Assembly: GCA_030646295.1 (NCBI GenBank)
Contig: JAUSND010000016.1
Coordinates: forward strand, 248,001 to 312,000
DNA from: Moraxellaceae bacterium
GTDB lineage: Bacteria; Pseudomonadota; Gammaproteobacteria; Pseudomonadales; Moraxellaceae
Direction of reading: 5' to 3'
DNA length: 64,000 nt
Below the pieces are notes generated by a model. It saw only the letters and a list, made by a program, of their open reading frames with translations. It searched no databases and was not told the origin of the DNA. Positions 36,896 to 45,872 of this stretch are shown one piece after another. How positions within the stretch are numbered: the stretch's first letter is position 1; each line of letters begins with the position of its first letter. Position numbers and translations under genes: made by a program.

Positions 36896-37921
36896 TCATA
36901 CCTGCTGCTTGCGAGGGTCGAAGGCATCGCGGGCCGCCTCACCGATAAACACGAGCAGGGTGAGCAGCACGGCGAGTGTCACAAAGGCTGAAATTCCAAG
37001 CCAGGGCGCCGTGAGGTTGTTTTTGCCCTGTGCCACCAGTTCACCGAGCGAGGCAGAGCCGGGCGGCAGGCCAAAGCCGAGAAAGTCCAGCGAGGTCAGT
37101 ATCCCGATGGCTCCCGTGAAGATGAACGGCAAGTAGGTGAGGGTGGAGACCATGGCATTCGGCAGCATGTGCCGGAACATGATGCGGCTGTCGTTCATGC
37201 CCAGTGCACGGGCAGCACGCACATACTCAAGATTGCGGGCGCGCAGGAATTCGGCACGTACCAGTCCTGTAAGGTCAGTCCAGCTGAACAACAGCATTAT
37301 GCCAAGCAGCCACCAGAAGCCTGGCTCAACCACACTGGACAGGATGATCAGCATGAACAGCATGGGTAGCCCGGACCATATCTCGATAAAACGCTGGCCA
37401 GCCAGATCCACCCAGCCACCGTAATATCCTTGCAGGGCACCAGCAATAATGCCGATTACCGAGCTGGTCAGTGTCAGCACCAGTGCAAAAACGACGGACA
37501 CGCGGAAGCCATAGATGATGCGCGCCAGAACATCCCGGCCCTGGTCATCCGTTCCCAGCAGGTTGTCGCTGGAGGGTGGGGCTGGCGCCGGCACCTCCAG
37601 ATTGTAATTGATGGTCTGGTAGCTGAAGCGGACCGGTGGCCACAACATCCAGCCTTCCTTGCTGATCAGTTCTGCTACAAAAGGGTCACGGTAGTTGGTG
37701 GTGGAGGCAAAGCTGCCGCCAAAAACGGTTTCCGGGTAGTCCTTCATGACCGGGACATAAAGATCGCCACGAAACTGCACCAGCAGTGGCCTGTCATTGG
37801 CGAGCAGCTCGGCAAACAGGCTGAGCCCGAACAGGATCAGGAAAAACCAGAGGGACAGGTAGCCACGACGGTGTGCCTTGAAGTTTTCCCAGCGACGCTG
37901 GTTGAGCGGAGACAGCGCCAT
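36896..37921 (-). CDS. yejE: ABC transporter permease, YejE-type
   Basis: A 341-residue inner-membrane permease of the OppC group. It has an N-terminal helix (GYLSLWFFLILFGLSLFAELLA), a periplasmic loop, then the transport domain with the EAA-type loop (EYVRAARALGMNDSRIMFRHMLPNAM). NNLTAPWLGISAFVTLAVLLTLLVF forms a C-terminal helix. The start MALSPLNQRRW is one base past the yejB stop codon, indicating a tight operon. Confidence 0.93.
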   Translation of the reverse strand: MALSPLNQRRWENFKAHRRGYLSLWFFLILFGLSLFAELLANDRPLLVQFRGDLYVPVMKDYPETVFGGSFASTTNYRDPFVAELISKEGWMLWPPVRFSYQTINYNLEVPAPAPPSSDNLLGTDDQGRDVLARIIYGFRVSVVFALVLTLTSSVIGIIAGALQGYYGGWVDLAGQRFIEIWSGLPMLFMLIILSSVVEPGFWWLLGIMLLFSWTDLTGLVRAEFLRARNLEYVRAARALGMNDSRIMFRHMLPNAMVSTLTYLPFIFTGAIGILTSLDFLGFGLPPGSASLGELVAQGKNNLTAPWLGISAFVTLAVLLTLLVFIGEAARDAFDPRKQQV

Positions 37922-37922
37922 G

Positions 37923-39014
37923 TCAGCCCCTGCTCTCGAAATCAATTCGGGGGTCAACCATCGTGTAAACCACATCGCTCAGGATTTTCAGCAGCAAGCC
38001 TACCAGAGTGAAAATCCACATGGTGCCAAAGATGACCGGGTAATCCCTGTTCAGTACCGCTTCAAAGCTGAGCAGGCCAAGGCCATCCAGATTGAAGATC
38101 ACCTCGATCAGCAGTGAGCCGGTAAAAAATACGCCAATCAGGGTGGCAGGCAGGCCCGCAATCACGATCAGCATGGCATTACGGAAGACATGGCCATACA
38201 GAACCTGATTTTCGGTCAGACCCTTGGCGCGTGCGGTCATCACATACTGTTTGCCAATCTCGTCCAGAAAAGAATTCTTGGTGAGAATGGTCAGGGTGGC
38301 AAAGCCGCCAATCGTCAGGCAGATGGTTGGCAGGATGATGTGGTGCGTGTAATCGAGAACCCTGCCCCCAAAGGACAGGGCATCGTGGTTTTCCGAGGTC
38401 AGCCCCTGCATGGGAAACCACTGCCAGTAGCTGCCGCCGGCAAACAGGATGATGAGCAGGATGGCAAACAGGAATCCCGGGATGGCATAGCCCACGATAA
38501 TGGCCGAACTGGTCCACAGGTCGAAGTGAGTGCCACTGTGCAGTGCTTTCCGGATGCCAAGGGGTATCGAGATCAGATAGATGATCAACGTACTCCAGAG
38601 ACCGATCGACAGGGAAACCGGCATCTTCTCCTTGATCAGCCCGATGACGGTTTCGTCCCGGAAAAAGCTTTTGCCAAAATCAAAGCTGGCATAGTTTTTC
38701 AGCATCAGCCAGAAACGCTCGGCTGGCGGCTTGTCAAAGCCATACTGCTTTTCTATGTCGGCGATGAGTTCCTGCGGCAGGCCTTGTGCTCCCCGGTAGC
38801 CTGTTCCGGAGGAGGATTGCGATGACGAAGCAACCTCACTGCCACTACCGCCCCCCATGCGTGAGGCAGCTGATCCATCAAGCCCTTGCAGGCGGGCAAT
38901 CGTGCGCTCGACAGGGCCTCCGGGTGCAGCCTGTATGATCATGAAGTTGATCAGCAGGATGCCGAGCAGCGTGGGGATAATCAGGAGCAGGCGCCGCAGC
39001 AGATAAGCAGTCAT
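37923..39014 (-). CDS. yejB: ABC transporter permease, YejB-type
   Basis: A 363-residue OppB-group permease. After the first helix ([28 protein letters not shown]) comes a periplasmic insert rich in Ser and Gly (residues about 45-75), then the core helices and the EAA loop ([25 protein letters not shown]). The C-terminal helix and DPRIDFESR end are standard. A similar low-complexity insert is common in Pseudomonas YejB proteins. It begins 11 bases after yejA ends. Confidence 0.93.
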   Translation of the reverse strand: MTAYLLRRLLLIIPTLLGILLINFMIIQAAPGGPVERTIARLQGLDGSAASRMGGGSGSEVASSSQSSSGTGYRGAQGLPQELIADIEKQYGFDKPPAERFWLMLKNYASFDFGKSFFRDETVIGLIKEKMPVSLSIGLWSTLIIYLISIPLGIRKALHSGTHFDLWTSSAIIVGYAIPGFLFAILLIILFAGGSYWQWFPMQGLTSENHDALSFGGRVLDYTHHIILPTICLTIGGFATLTILTKNSFLDEIGKQYVMTARAKGLTENQVLYGHVFRNAMLIVIAGLPATLIGVFFTGSLLIEVIFNLDGLGLLSFEAVLNRDYPVIFGTMWIFTLVGLLLKILSDVVYTMVDPRIDFESRG

Positions 39015-39025
39015 TTAATGGCATC

Positions 39026-40858
39026 TCACTGGCGACGGTTACCCTGGGATGCGCGAACACGTGCCTGCTTCTGGGGATTGATCCACCAGGTATCGAACCC
39101 CATTCCATATTTTGGTGTTGTTGCCGGACGGTCAAACAGATCCCAGTATGCCAGTCGGTATTTGTTTACGTGGAATTGTGGAATTACGTAATGATTGGCC
39201 AGCAAGACACGATCCAGCGCACGAGTGGCCGTGATCAGCTCGGCTCGCGATGGCGCGGCGATGATTTTCTGGACCAGTGCGTCTACGGCAGGATTCTTGA
39301 TGCCAACAATATTGCGGCTGCCATTGATGTCAGCCGCTTTGCTGCTCCAGAAATCCTGTTGCTCATTGCCCGGCGACTGGGACTGGGGGAAGATGGCAAC
39401 TGTCATGTCGTAATCAAAGCGGCGAATTCTCTCGATATACTGCGAGACATCCACCATGCGAATTTTCATGTCGACACCCAGCCGGGCCAGGTTCTGTCGG
39501 AAGGGTTGCACAATGCGTTCGAACTCAGGCTGGGCGAGCAGGATTTCGAACGTCAGTGTCTGGTTTTGCTTGTTCACCAGTTTGCCGTTCTGCATGGTCC
39601 AGCCGGCGCTTGCCAGAAGTTGCTGGGCTTTGAGAAGGTTGGCTCGTGCATTGCCGCTGCCATCAGTGCGGGGAGGCTGCCATGCAGGCCCGAATACCGA
39701 GGCAGGCAGCTGTGCACGATAGGGAGCCAGCAGAGCCAGTTCTGCTGGCGATGGCGTGCCTTGTGCGGCAAGTTCGGAGTTGGCAAAGAAACTGCCTGTG
39801 CGCACGTACGCCATATTGAACAGGGTGCGGTTACTCCATTCAAAATCAAACGCGTAGCCGAGCGCTTCACGTACACGCACATCCTGAAAAAAAGGCCGGC
39901 GCAGATTGTAGGCGAAACCCTGCATGCCACTGGAGTTCTGGTGCGCCTGCTCCAGTTTCTTGACGAGGCCCTGCTTTACTGCGGGGAAGCTGTACTCTGT
40001 TGCCCAGGTCTTGGCGCGGTTCTCTGCGCGAAAGTCGTACTGGCCTGCCTTGAAACCCTCAAAGGCCACTGTGGTGTCGCGATAGTAGACATAGGTAACC
40101 GTATTGAAGTTGTCACGGCCACGGTTCACCGGAAGATCCTTGCCCCAATAATTCGCGTTGCGGGTGAATACAAGGCTACGGCCGGGATCAACCTTGCTGA
40201 TGACATAGCTGCCGCTGCCAATTGGAATGTCCAGTGAAGTTGTATTGAAGCTGCGTCCTGCCCAGTAGTGTTTGGGAAGAATGGGCAGCTCGCCAACAAT
40301 CAGTGGCAGTTCACGGTTGTTGGCTGACTTGAATGTGAATTTCACCCGAAGGTTATCAAGTGCCTCTACTTTTGTAATGTCTGCAAAGTAGGCCTTGTAT
40401 GAGGGATCCCCATCCTTGCGGATGGTGTCAAACGTAAAAACAACATCAGCGGTAGTGACCGGCTTGCCATCGGAAAATCGGGCGGCAGGGTTCAGATGGT
40501 ACGTAATCCATGAGGCATCCGAGTTGTCGCGCTCAATTTTTGAGGCCAGCAAGCCATAGCGACTGAAGGGCTCATCCTGTGATGCCGTTGTGAGTGACTC
40601 ATAAATGCGGCTAATGTCTTCAGCAGGTACGCCCTTGTTGATGAACGGATTCAGGCTGTCGAATGTCCCAAGGCTGTAAAGACGAACATCTCCACCCTTT
40701 GGAGCAGCAGGGTTCACATAGGAAAATGCCTTGAAGCCAGCCGGGTATCTGGGTTGCCCATGCAGGCTGATGGCATGGCTGGTTTCGATGGCTGCCTGTG
40801 CTGTGGCGCAGGTCAGGCCAAAAAGAAATATGCTGAAGTGACTCAGGACGCGACGCAT
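39026..40858 (-). CDS. yejA: Periplasmic solute-binding protein, YejA-type (family 5)
   Basis: A 610-residue extracellular solute-binding protein for peptides or related compounds; in E. coli YejABEF takes up microcin C. A signal peptide is visible (MRRVLSHFSIFLFGLTCATAQA). Family-5 blocks follow: VNPAAPKGGDVRLYSLGTFDSLNPF, HYWAGRSFNTTSLDIPIGSGSYVI, RVREALGYAFDFEWSNR. The N-terminal 26 extra codons in the track precede the signal peptide and are not used. It is the first gene of the yejA-B-E-F operon. Confidence 0.93.
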   Translation of the reverse strand: MRRVLSHFSIFLFGLTCATAQAAIETSHAISLHGQPRYPAGFKAFSYVNPAAPKGGDVRLYSLGTFDSLNPFINKGVPAEDISRIYESLTTASQDEPFSRYGLLASKIERDNSDASWITYHLNPAARFSDGKPVTTADVVFTFDTIRKDGDPSYKAYFADITKVEALDNLRVKFTFKSANNRELPLIVGELPILPKHYWAGRSFNTTSLDIPIGSGSYVISKVDPGRSLVFTRNANYWGKDLPVNRGRDNFNTVTYVYYRDTTVAFEGFKAGQYDFRAENRAKTWATEYSFPAVKQGLVKKLEQAHQNSSGMQGFAYNLRRPFFQDVRVREALGYAFDFEWSNRTLFNMAYVRTGSFFANSELAAQGTPSPAELALLAPYRAQLPASVFGPAWQPPRTDGSGNARANLLKAQQLLASAGWTMQNGKLVNKQNQTLTFEILLAQPEFERIVQPFRQNLARLGVDMKIRMVDVSQYIERIRRFDYDMTVAIFPQSQSPGNEQQDFWSSKAADINGSRNIVGIKNPAVDALVQKIIAAPSRAELITATRALDRVLLANHYVIPQFHVNKYRLAYWDLFDRPATTPKYGMGFDTWWINPQKQARVRASQGNRRQ

Positions 40859-40925
40859 GAAGAGGGGTCCTTTCAGGTGATTATTATCCATGGACCGGAT
40901 TGTGCAGGATTCTTGAAACGGAGGG

Positions 40926-40960
40926 AATAAAACCACAACGGCGTCCTGGGACGCCGTTGT
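40926..40960 (-). terminator. Terminator after mltD
   Basis: On the minus strand ACAACGGCGTCC and GGACGCCGTTGT form a 12-bp dyad followed by GGTTTTATT. It starts 8 bases after the mltD stop and lies before the yejA leader. Confidence 0.75.
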
Positions 40961-40967
40961 GCAATCG

Positions 40968-42749
40968 TTACAGGCTGCCCTGGCGATTCTGTCCGCTGGA
41001 GGCTACGTAGATGACCAGATCCTGGCCGGGCCGAATACTCCTTGATGCGCTGTTCCAGTTACGGATCTGCTTGACGCTGACGTTGTAGCGTTTGCTGATG
41101 GAGAATAGGGTGTCACCCTTGCGTACTTCATAGCTGATGCGCTTGCCCTTGCCTTTGGCCTTGCCTCTGGATGCGGTACGCGATGTGCTGCCGGCCTTGC
41201 CGTTTACTTTCAGTACCTGGCCTTGCTTCAGGTGGCTTTTCACACGAAGGCCGTTCAGCTTGGCCAGCTGTTTGGTGGATACCCCATGTTTGCGTGCCAC
41301 GGAAGAAAGGGTATCGCCACGGCGAACCTTGTAGCGGCTGACGATTTTTTTGTTGCTGGCGGTACTCAGGCTCTTGCCGAACAGTTCGGCCTGAACCCTG
41401 GCGTACTCCGCACTGCCGTTTCGCGTCTGGGAAACAACAAGTGTGCTGCCATTTTTCAGCTGGTTTGATTTCAGCTTGTTCAGGCGCTTCAGCTCGGCTG
41501 GGGTGGTGCCAAAACGCTTGGCCACCTTGAACAGTGTGTCACCCTTTTTGACCGTGTAATTCTCGACTGCCACGCGTTCAGGTGCAGGCAGCGCGGAAAT
41601 CTGTTGGGCGAAGTCTGTTGGTAGCGAGGCGGGTATCAGCAGGCGGTGCGGACCCTCCGGATCAGTAGCCCAGCGGTTGAAGCCGGGATTGAGCTGATAC
41701 AGCTCCTTCAGTGACACACCGGCCAGACTCGCTGCAGATTCAAGGTCAATCTGCCCGTTGGTGTCGACAACCCGGAAGTAGGGCTGGTCCATGATCGGAC
41801 GCAGGGACACGCCAAAGCTTTCCGGAGATTTGATCAGCTGGGCCATGGCCAGAAAGCGCGGTACGTATGACATGGTCTCTGACGGCAGTCGCAAGGACCA
41901 GAAGTCAGCGGGCAGTCCCTCTGCCAGATTCCGGTTAATCGAGCGCTGGACTGCACCAGGACCAGCATTATATGCGGCCAGTGCCAGTTCCCAGCTGCCG
42001 AACTTGTTATGCAGCTGGGTCAGGAAGTCATAGGCAGCACGGGTGGACTCAATGACATCCCTGCGTCCGTCAAACCACCAGTTTTGTTTGAGTCCGAAAA
42101 TCTTGCCGGTGCCAGGAATGAATTGCCACATGCCGGCAGCACTGGCATGGGAGTAGGCGAAAGGGTTGTAGCTGCTTTCAATGACGGGCAATAGTGCCAG
42201 TTCAGTGGGAATGCCGCGCTGTTCTGCTTCGGATACGGTGTAATGCAGGTAGCGGGCTGCACGGAGTGTCACGCGGTCAAGGTGCGACTGATGCTGTGAG
42301 TACCAGTTGCGTTGCGCCGCAATGCGTTCATTGTCGAGTGTAAGGTCAAGCTTGAATCCGCTACGGGTGCGCTCCCACAGATTGCCTGCATCCACAATGT
42401 CCTGGGCATCCAGAAGCAGGGGCTCTTCTTCCTCGATGGCTTCTTCGGTGTCTTCAGTCGGAAGGATGGTGACAATCTCTTCGTCAGCATCTGCAGCGTC
42501 GGCTGCAACTTCACCTTCAATTTCGGACAGGTTTACCGTAGCGGTTGTGGTGCTGGCTTCAACTGTGGCCACGTCCTGGACGGGCTCCTGGACAGCGGAA
42601 GCCTTTTCTTCAGCTGGCTTGCCAAGTAGCTGGCTCAGCCACCCTGCATGTGCCGGCGCCACTGGCGCCAATCCCAGACACAGGGCAAGAAGCGGCCGGG
42701 AGACGAGGCCTTGCCAGATGCGTCCGAGGGAACGAGGCGAATATTGCAT
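40968..42749 (-). CDS. mltD: Lytic transglycosylase MltD with three LysM domains
   Basis: Cleaves peptidoglycan glycan strands to 1,6-anhydro products. The 593-residue protein has a signal peptide (LLALCLGLAPVAPAHA), an acidic linker (residues about 60-115), and a family 1 SLT domain with catalytic Glu in LALLPVIESSYNPFAYSHA plus GMWQFIPGTG and LALAAYNAGPGAV. Three LysM domains follow (VKKGDTLFKVAKRFG, VRRGDTLSSVARKHG, VRKGDTLFSISKRYN). The E. coli enzyme is a lipoprotein; here the cleavage site looks like signal peptidase I because no LxGC box is present. Confidence 0.92.
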   Translation of the reverse strand: MQYSPRSLGRIWQGLVSRPLLALCLGLAPVAPAHAGWLSQLLGKPAEEKASAVQEPVQDVATVEASTTTATVNLSEIEGEVAADAADADEEIVTILPTEDTEEAIEEEEPLLLDAQDIVDAGNLWERTRSGFKLDLTLDNERIAAQRNWYSQHQSHLDRVTLRAARYLHYTVSEAEQRGIPTELALLPVIESSYNPFAYSHASAAGMWQFIPGTGKIFGLKQNWWFDGRRDVIESTRAAYDFLTQLHNKFGSWELALAAYNAGPGAVQRSINRNLAEGLPADFWSLRLPSETMSYVPRFLAMAQLIKSPESFGVSLRPIMDQPYFRVVDTNGQIDLESAASLAGVSLKELYQLNPGFNRWATDPEGPHRLLIPASLPTDFAQQISALPAPERVAVENYTVKKGDTLFKVAKRFGTTPAELKRLNKLKSNQLKNGSTLVVSQTRNGSAEYARVQAELFGKSLSTASNKKIVSRYKVRRGDTLSSVARKHGVSTKQLAKLNGLRVKSHLKQGQVLKVNGKAGSTSRTASRGKAKGKGKRISYEVRKGDTLFSISKRYNVSVKQIRNWNSASRSIRPGQDLVIYVASSGQNRQGSL

Positions 42750-42894
42750 GCGTAAAAATACCGTAAAAACCCATAGTCACCTTTGATTCTATGGAGGGCC
42801 AGAGGCACGTACAAGGAATAATCCCCCTGTTTTCTGTCGATTTCGTAACAAAAGCCGGTCTTTTTGTATGTGATCAATGCAGTTGATGGTCTCG

Positions 42895-43662
42895 TCAGAA
42901 CCGGTCTTTCCATGCTCTTAGTGCAGCAAAGGTGCTTTCTGTGGTGTCGGGCGGGGTATTCCCCTGCAGGCTGGCGGCTTGGGCAACTGCCGGGATATGG
43001 CAGCGAAGGAAGGGGTTATAACCGCGCTCCAGGCCCAGTGTGACCGGCAGACTGGGCTTCCCGGCTGCCCGCAAGGCCTCCACCTCGTGCTGGCGCCGGG
43101 TAACTGCCGGATTGCCGGGCTCGACGGCGGCAGCAAAGCGAAGGTTGGATACTGTGTATTCGTGTGCGCAGCACAGGCGGGTGCTATCGGGCAGGGCGGC
43201 CAGCGACTGCAGTGAGGCGTACATCTGCGCGGCGGTCCCTTCAAACAGCCTGCCACAACCGGCACTGAAGAGGGTGTCTCCGGCAAAAAGCAGCTCCTGC
43301 TCCGGCAGGTAGTAGGCAATATGGCCTAGGGTATGCCCAGGCACAGGCAGGACGGTAAGGTTACCGAACACCCCCAACTCCAGTGTATCGCCACCTGACA
43401 AGACATGGGTTAGCCCCTGTATGTTCTCGTCCGGACCAAAGACCTGGGCATTGTGGCTGTTGAGCAGGGGTAGCAGTCCGCCCGTATGGTCGGCGTGATG
43501 ATGGGTGATCAGGATGACATCCAGTTGCAGCCTGTTCTGGCTTAACCATTGCCTGACCACGGCCGGGTCGCCAGGATCGACGACCAGGGCATGGTCACCG
43601 CTACGTAGCGCCCATATATAGTTGTCACTAAAAGCGGGCAGAGCGATCAATTCATGTGACAT
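42895..43662 (-). CDS. gloB: Hydroxyacylglutathione hydrolase (glyoxalase II)
   Basis: Metallo-beta-lactamase-fold enzyme of 255 residues that hydrolyses S-lactoylglutathione in methylglyoxal detoxification. The binuclear metal motif THHHADHTGG is present, with later ligands in PVPGHTLGHIAYY, LFAGDTLFSAGCGRLFEG and CAHEYTVSNLRFA. The C-terminal HAGH domain (RGYNPFLRCHIP) is complete. Start set at MSHELIALPAFSDNYIW. It is divergent from the methyltransferase gene; the same gloB/methyltransferase/rnhA/dnaQ group occurs in Pseudomonas. Confidence 0.96.
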   Translation of the reverse strand: MSHELIALPAFSDNYIWALRSGDHALVVDPGDPAVVRQWLSQNRLQLDVILITHHHADHTGGLLPLLNSHNAQVFGPDENIQGLTHVLSGGDTLELGVFGNLTVLPVPGHTLGHIAYYLPEQELLFAGDTLFSAGCGRLFEGTAAQMYASLQSLAALPDSTRLCCAHEYTVSNLRFAAAVEPGNPAVTRRQHEVEALRAAGKPSLPVTLGLERGYNPFLRCHIPAVAQAASLQGNTPPDTTESTFAALRAWKDRF

Positions 43663-43719
43663 GGTGAGTGACAGCCTGAAAATAGGCTTGAATAATAGAA
43701 CGAAGCGCACAGGAACTCG

Positions 43720-44514
43720 ATGATGGAACTTCCCCGTCTGTTCAAGGCCGAGTCAACCCATGATCTCCAGCCGGATTTCCGCTTCTGGTTCGAGTCCGAG
43801 CTGGGCAGCTATCTGCTGGATGCCGAAGAGGTATTGCTGGCGCAAATACTGCCCGATCTGTTTGGCTACCATGCGCTCCAGGTGGGGCAGGTGGTGGACA
43901 GGAACCTGCTGGAGAGCAGTCGTATCCGGCATCGTTGCGTGGCAGATGTCTTCCAGATGCCCCCGGTAAAGGGGCTATCTCCATTGCGGGCGCAGTCCGA
44001 GCAACTGCCATTTGCCAATAACAGCCTGGATCTTGTCTTCATTCACCATGGCCTTGATGGGGCGGCCAGTCCGCATGCTGTCCTGCGTGAGGCATCCCGG
44101 GTGCTTATCCCGGATGGCCATCTGCTCATTCTGGGATTCAATCCCTGGAGTCTGTGGGGGCTATGGCGGTTGTTTCGATTGCCCTGGGCCGAATTGCCGT
44201 GGCTGCGGCGTCCGCTAAGCCCGCAACGCCTTGCTGACTGGCTTGCCCTGCTGGACTTTGAGGTCATAGGGCTGGAGAGTGCCTGTTTCACTCCGCCCGT
44301 TACTCATGCCACCATACGGCGCCGGTTTTCATGGCTTGAGCCTTTGGGCCGGCGTTACTGGAGTCAGGGTGGGGCGGCTTATGCCGTGCTTGCGCGCAAG
44401 CGTGTGTCCTGTATTACCCCAATTGAAACCAGACTGAAGCGGCTCTATCGGGCACCGGCACCGGTATTGGCCACGGAGTCGCGCGCTCGTCGCGGTCTTG
44501 CGGATGAAGAATGA
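43720..44514 (+). CDS. SAM-dependent methyltransferase, class I
   Basis: A 264-residue methyltransferase of the type found between gloB and rnhA in Pseudomonadales. The SAM-binding region is divergent, but the post-I acidic loop and motif II are visible ([49 protein letters not shown]). The substrate is unknown. Its stop overlaps the rnhA start (ATGA), so translation is coupled. The C-terminal 30 residues are basic and variable. Members have often been annotated simply as type 11 methyltransferase. Confidence 0.85.
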   Translation: MMELPRLFKAESTHDLQPDFRFWFESELGSYLLDAEEVLLAQILPDLFGYHALQVGQVVDRNLLESSRIRHRCVADVFQMPPVKGLSPLRAQSEQLPFANNSLDLVFIHHGLDGAASPHAVLREASRVLIPDGHLLILGFNPWSLWGLWRLFRLPWAELPWLRRPLSPQRLADWLALLDFEVIGLESACFTPPVTHATIRRRFSWLEPLGRRYWSQGGAAYAVLARKRVSCITPIETRLKRLYRAPAPVLATESRARRGLADEE

Positions 44515-44954
44515 ACGAACACGTCGAGATTTACAGTGATGGAGCCTGTCGTGGTAACCCGGGACCGGGTGGCTGGGGGGCATTGTTACGCAAGGAAGGA
44601 CATGAAAAACGCCTGTGCGGCGCAGCACCAGATACCACCAATAACCGTATGGAACTGATGGGCGCAATTGAAGGGCTGCGGGCCCTGAAACGCCCCTGTA
44701 CGGTCACGGTATGGACGGACTCCGAGTATGTGAAGAAAGGGATGACCGAGTGGCTGCCCGGCTGGAAGGCCCGTGGCTGGAAAACCTCGGCAAGAGCCCC
44801 GGTCAAGAATGCGGATCTCTGGCAGATGCTGGAGATTGAAGCAGCGCGCCATGCAGTCGACTGGCGCTGGATCAAGGGGCATGCGGGTCATGAAGGAAAT
44901 GAAATTGCCGATCAGTTGGCCAACCAGGCCATCGACTCAATGTTGGGAAAGTGA
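44511..44954 (+). CDS. rnhA: Ribonuclease HI
   Basis: Degrades RNA in RNA-DNA hybrids. The 147-residue protein has the DEDD active site: Asp in [16 protein letters not shown], Glu in [13 protein letters not shown], Asp in [12 protein letters not shown] and Asp in [12 protein letters not shown]. The handle/basic protrusion [23 protein letters not shown] is present. It overlaps the methyltransferase gene upstream and precedes dnaQ by 6 bases; rnhA-dnaQ adjacency is common, though in E. coli the two are divergent rather than in tandem. Confidence 0.98.
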   Translation: MNEHVEIYSDGACRGNPGPGGWGALLRKEGHEKRLCGAAPDTTNNRMELMGAIEGLRALKRPCTVTVWTDSEYVKKGMTEWLPGWKARGWKTSARAPVKNADLWQMLEIEAARHAVDWRWIKGHAGHEGNEIADQLANQAIDSMLGK

Positions 44955-44960
44955 TTTTTC

Positions 44961-45683
44961 ATGCGACAGATAATTCTGGATACAGAAACTACCGGCATTG
45001 ATCCCAGCCATGGCCATCGCCTGATTGAAATGGGATGCCTGGAGCTGATCAACAGGCGGCTGACGGGCAAGAGCTTTCATCAATACTTCAATCCTGAGCG
45101 GGTGGTTGAGGATGAAGCCATTGCCGTCCATGGTCTTACGAATGCCTTTCTGGCCGACAAGCCGCTTTTCGCCAGTCATGTCGATGATTTTCTCGCCTTT
45201 GTTAAGGGGGCGGAGCTGATCATCCACAATGCCCCCTTCGACGTTGGCTTCATCAACAGTGAAATGGCTTTGCTGGATCGTGGCCTGGGTGTAATCACGG
45301 ATTACTGCACTGTGCTGGACACACTGGTCATGGCCCGCGCAAGACACCCGGGGCAGAAAAACAATCTGGATGCCCTGGCCAGGCGTTACGGTGCTGACCA
45401 GCGTGATCGTACCTATCACGGTGCTTTGCTTGACTCTGAAATTCTTGCTGATGTTTATCTGGGCATGACAGGTGGGCAGGTCGGACTGGCGCTGGGCGGT
45501 GAAGAGTTTGGCGATGATGGCGAGCGCAGGGCAGAGGGGCCTCGTCGACTGCCGGCAGGTCGTATTCCCTTGCCTGTTATCCGTGCCACCCCCGAGGAGA
45601 TGGCTCGCCATCAGGCCAAGCTTGTCGTGCTGGACAAGGCTGCCGGAGGATCTTCCCTCTGGCGGAATTTTGATCCGGTTTAA
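44961..45683 (+). CDS. dnaQ: DNA polymerase III epsilon (proofreading) subunit
   Basis: 3'-5' exonuclease of 240 residues with the DEDDh active site: Asp/Glu in ILDTETTGID, Asp in IHNAPFDVGFIN, and His/Asp in YHGALLDSEILADVYL. After the exonuclease domain a clamp-binding candidate QVGLAL (residues about 173-178) and a C-terminal tail binding the alpha subunit follow, as in E. coli. It follows rnhA by 6 bases and is likely cotranscribed. Confidence 0.97.
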   Translation: MRQIILDTETTGIDPSHGHRLIEMGCLELINRRLTGKSFHQYFNPERVVEDEAIAVHGLTNAFLADKPLFASHVDDFLAFVKGAELIIHNAPFDVGFINSEMALLDRGLGVITDYCTVLDTLVMARARHPGQKNNLDALARRYGADQRDRTYHGALLDSEILADVYLGMTGGQVGLALGGEEFGDDGERRAEGPRRLPAGRIPLPVIRATPEEMARHQAKLVVLDKAAGGSSLWRNFDPV

Positions 45684-45872
45684 AGATGTGACGCCGGACA
45701 CTGAATTTGTGTTGAAAATGGCAAACTAATTCATTACTGACAATGACTTAGCGTTGAAAATTGACCATGACTCTAAGTCGTGCCACAGTTGGGCATGGAC
45801 AGGGTCCGGTGGTATCTGGCCGTGAAGTCTGGTCCATGCGGACACCATAAAAATAGCGCAGGAATGCACCCC

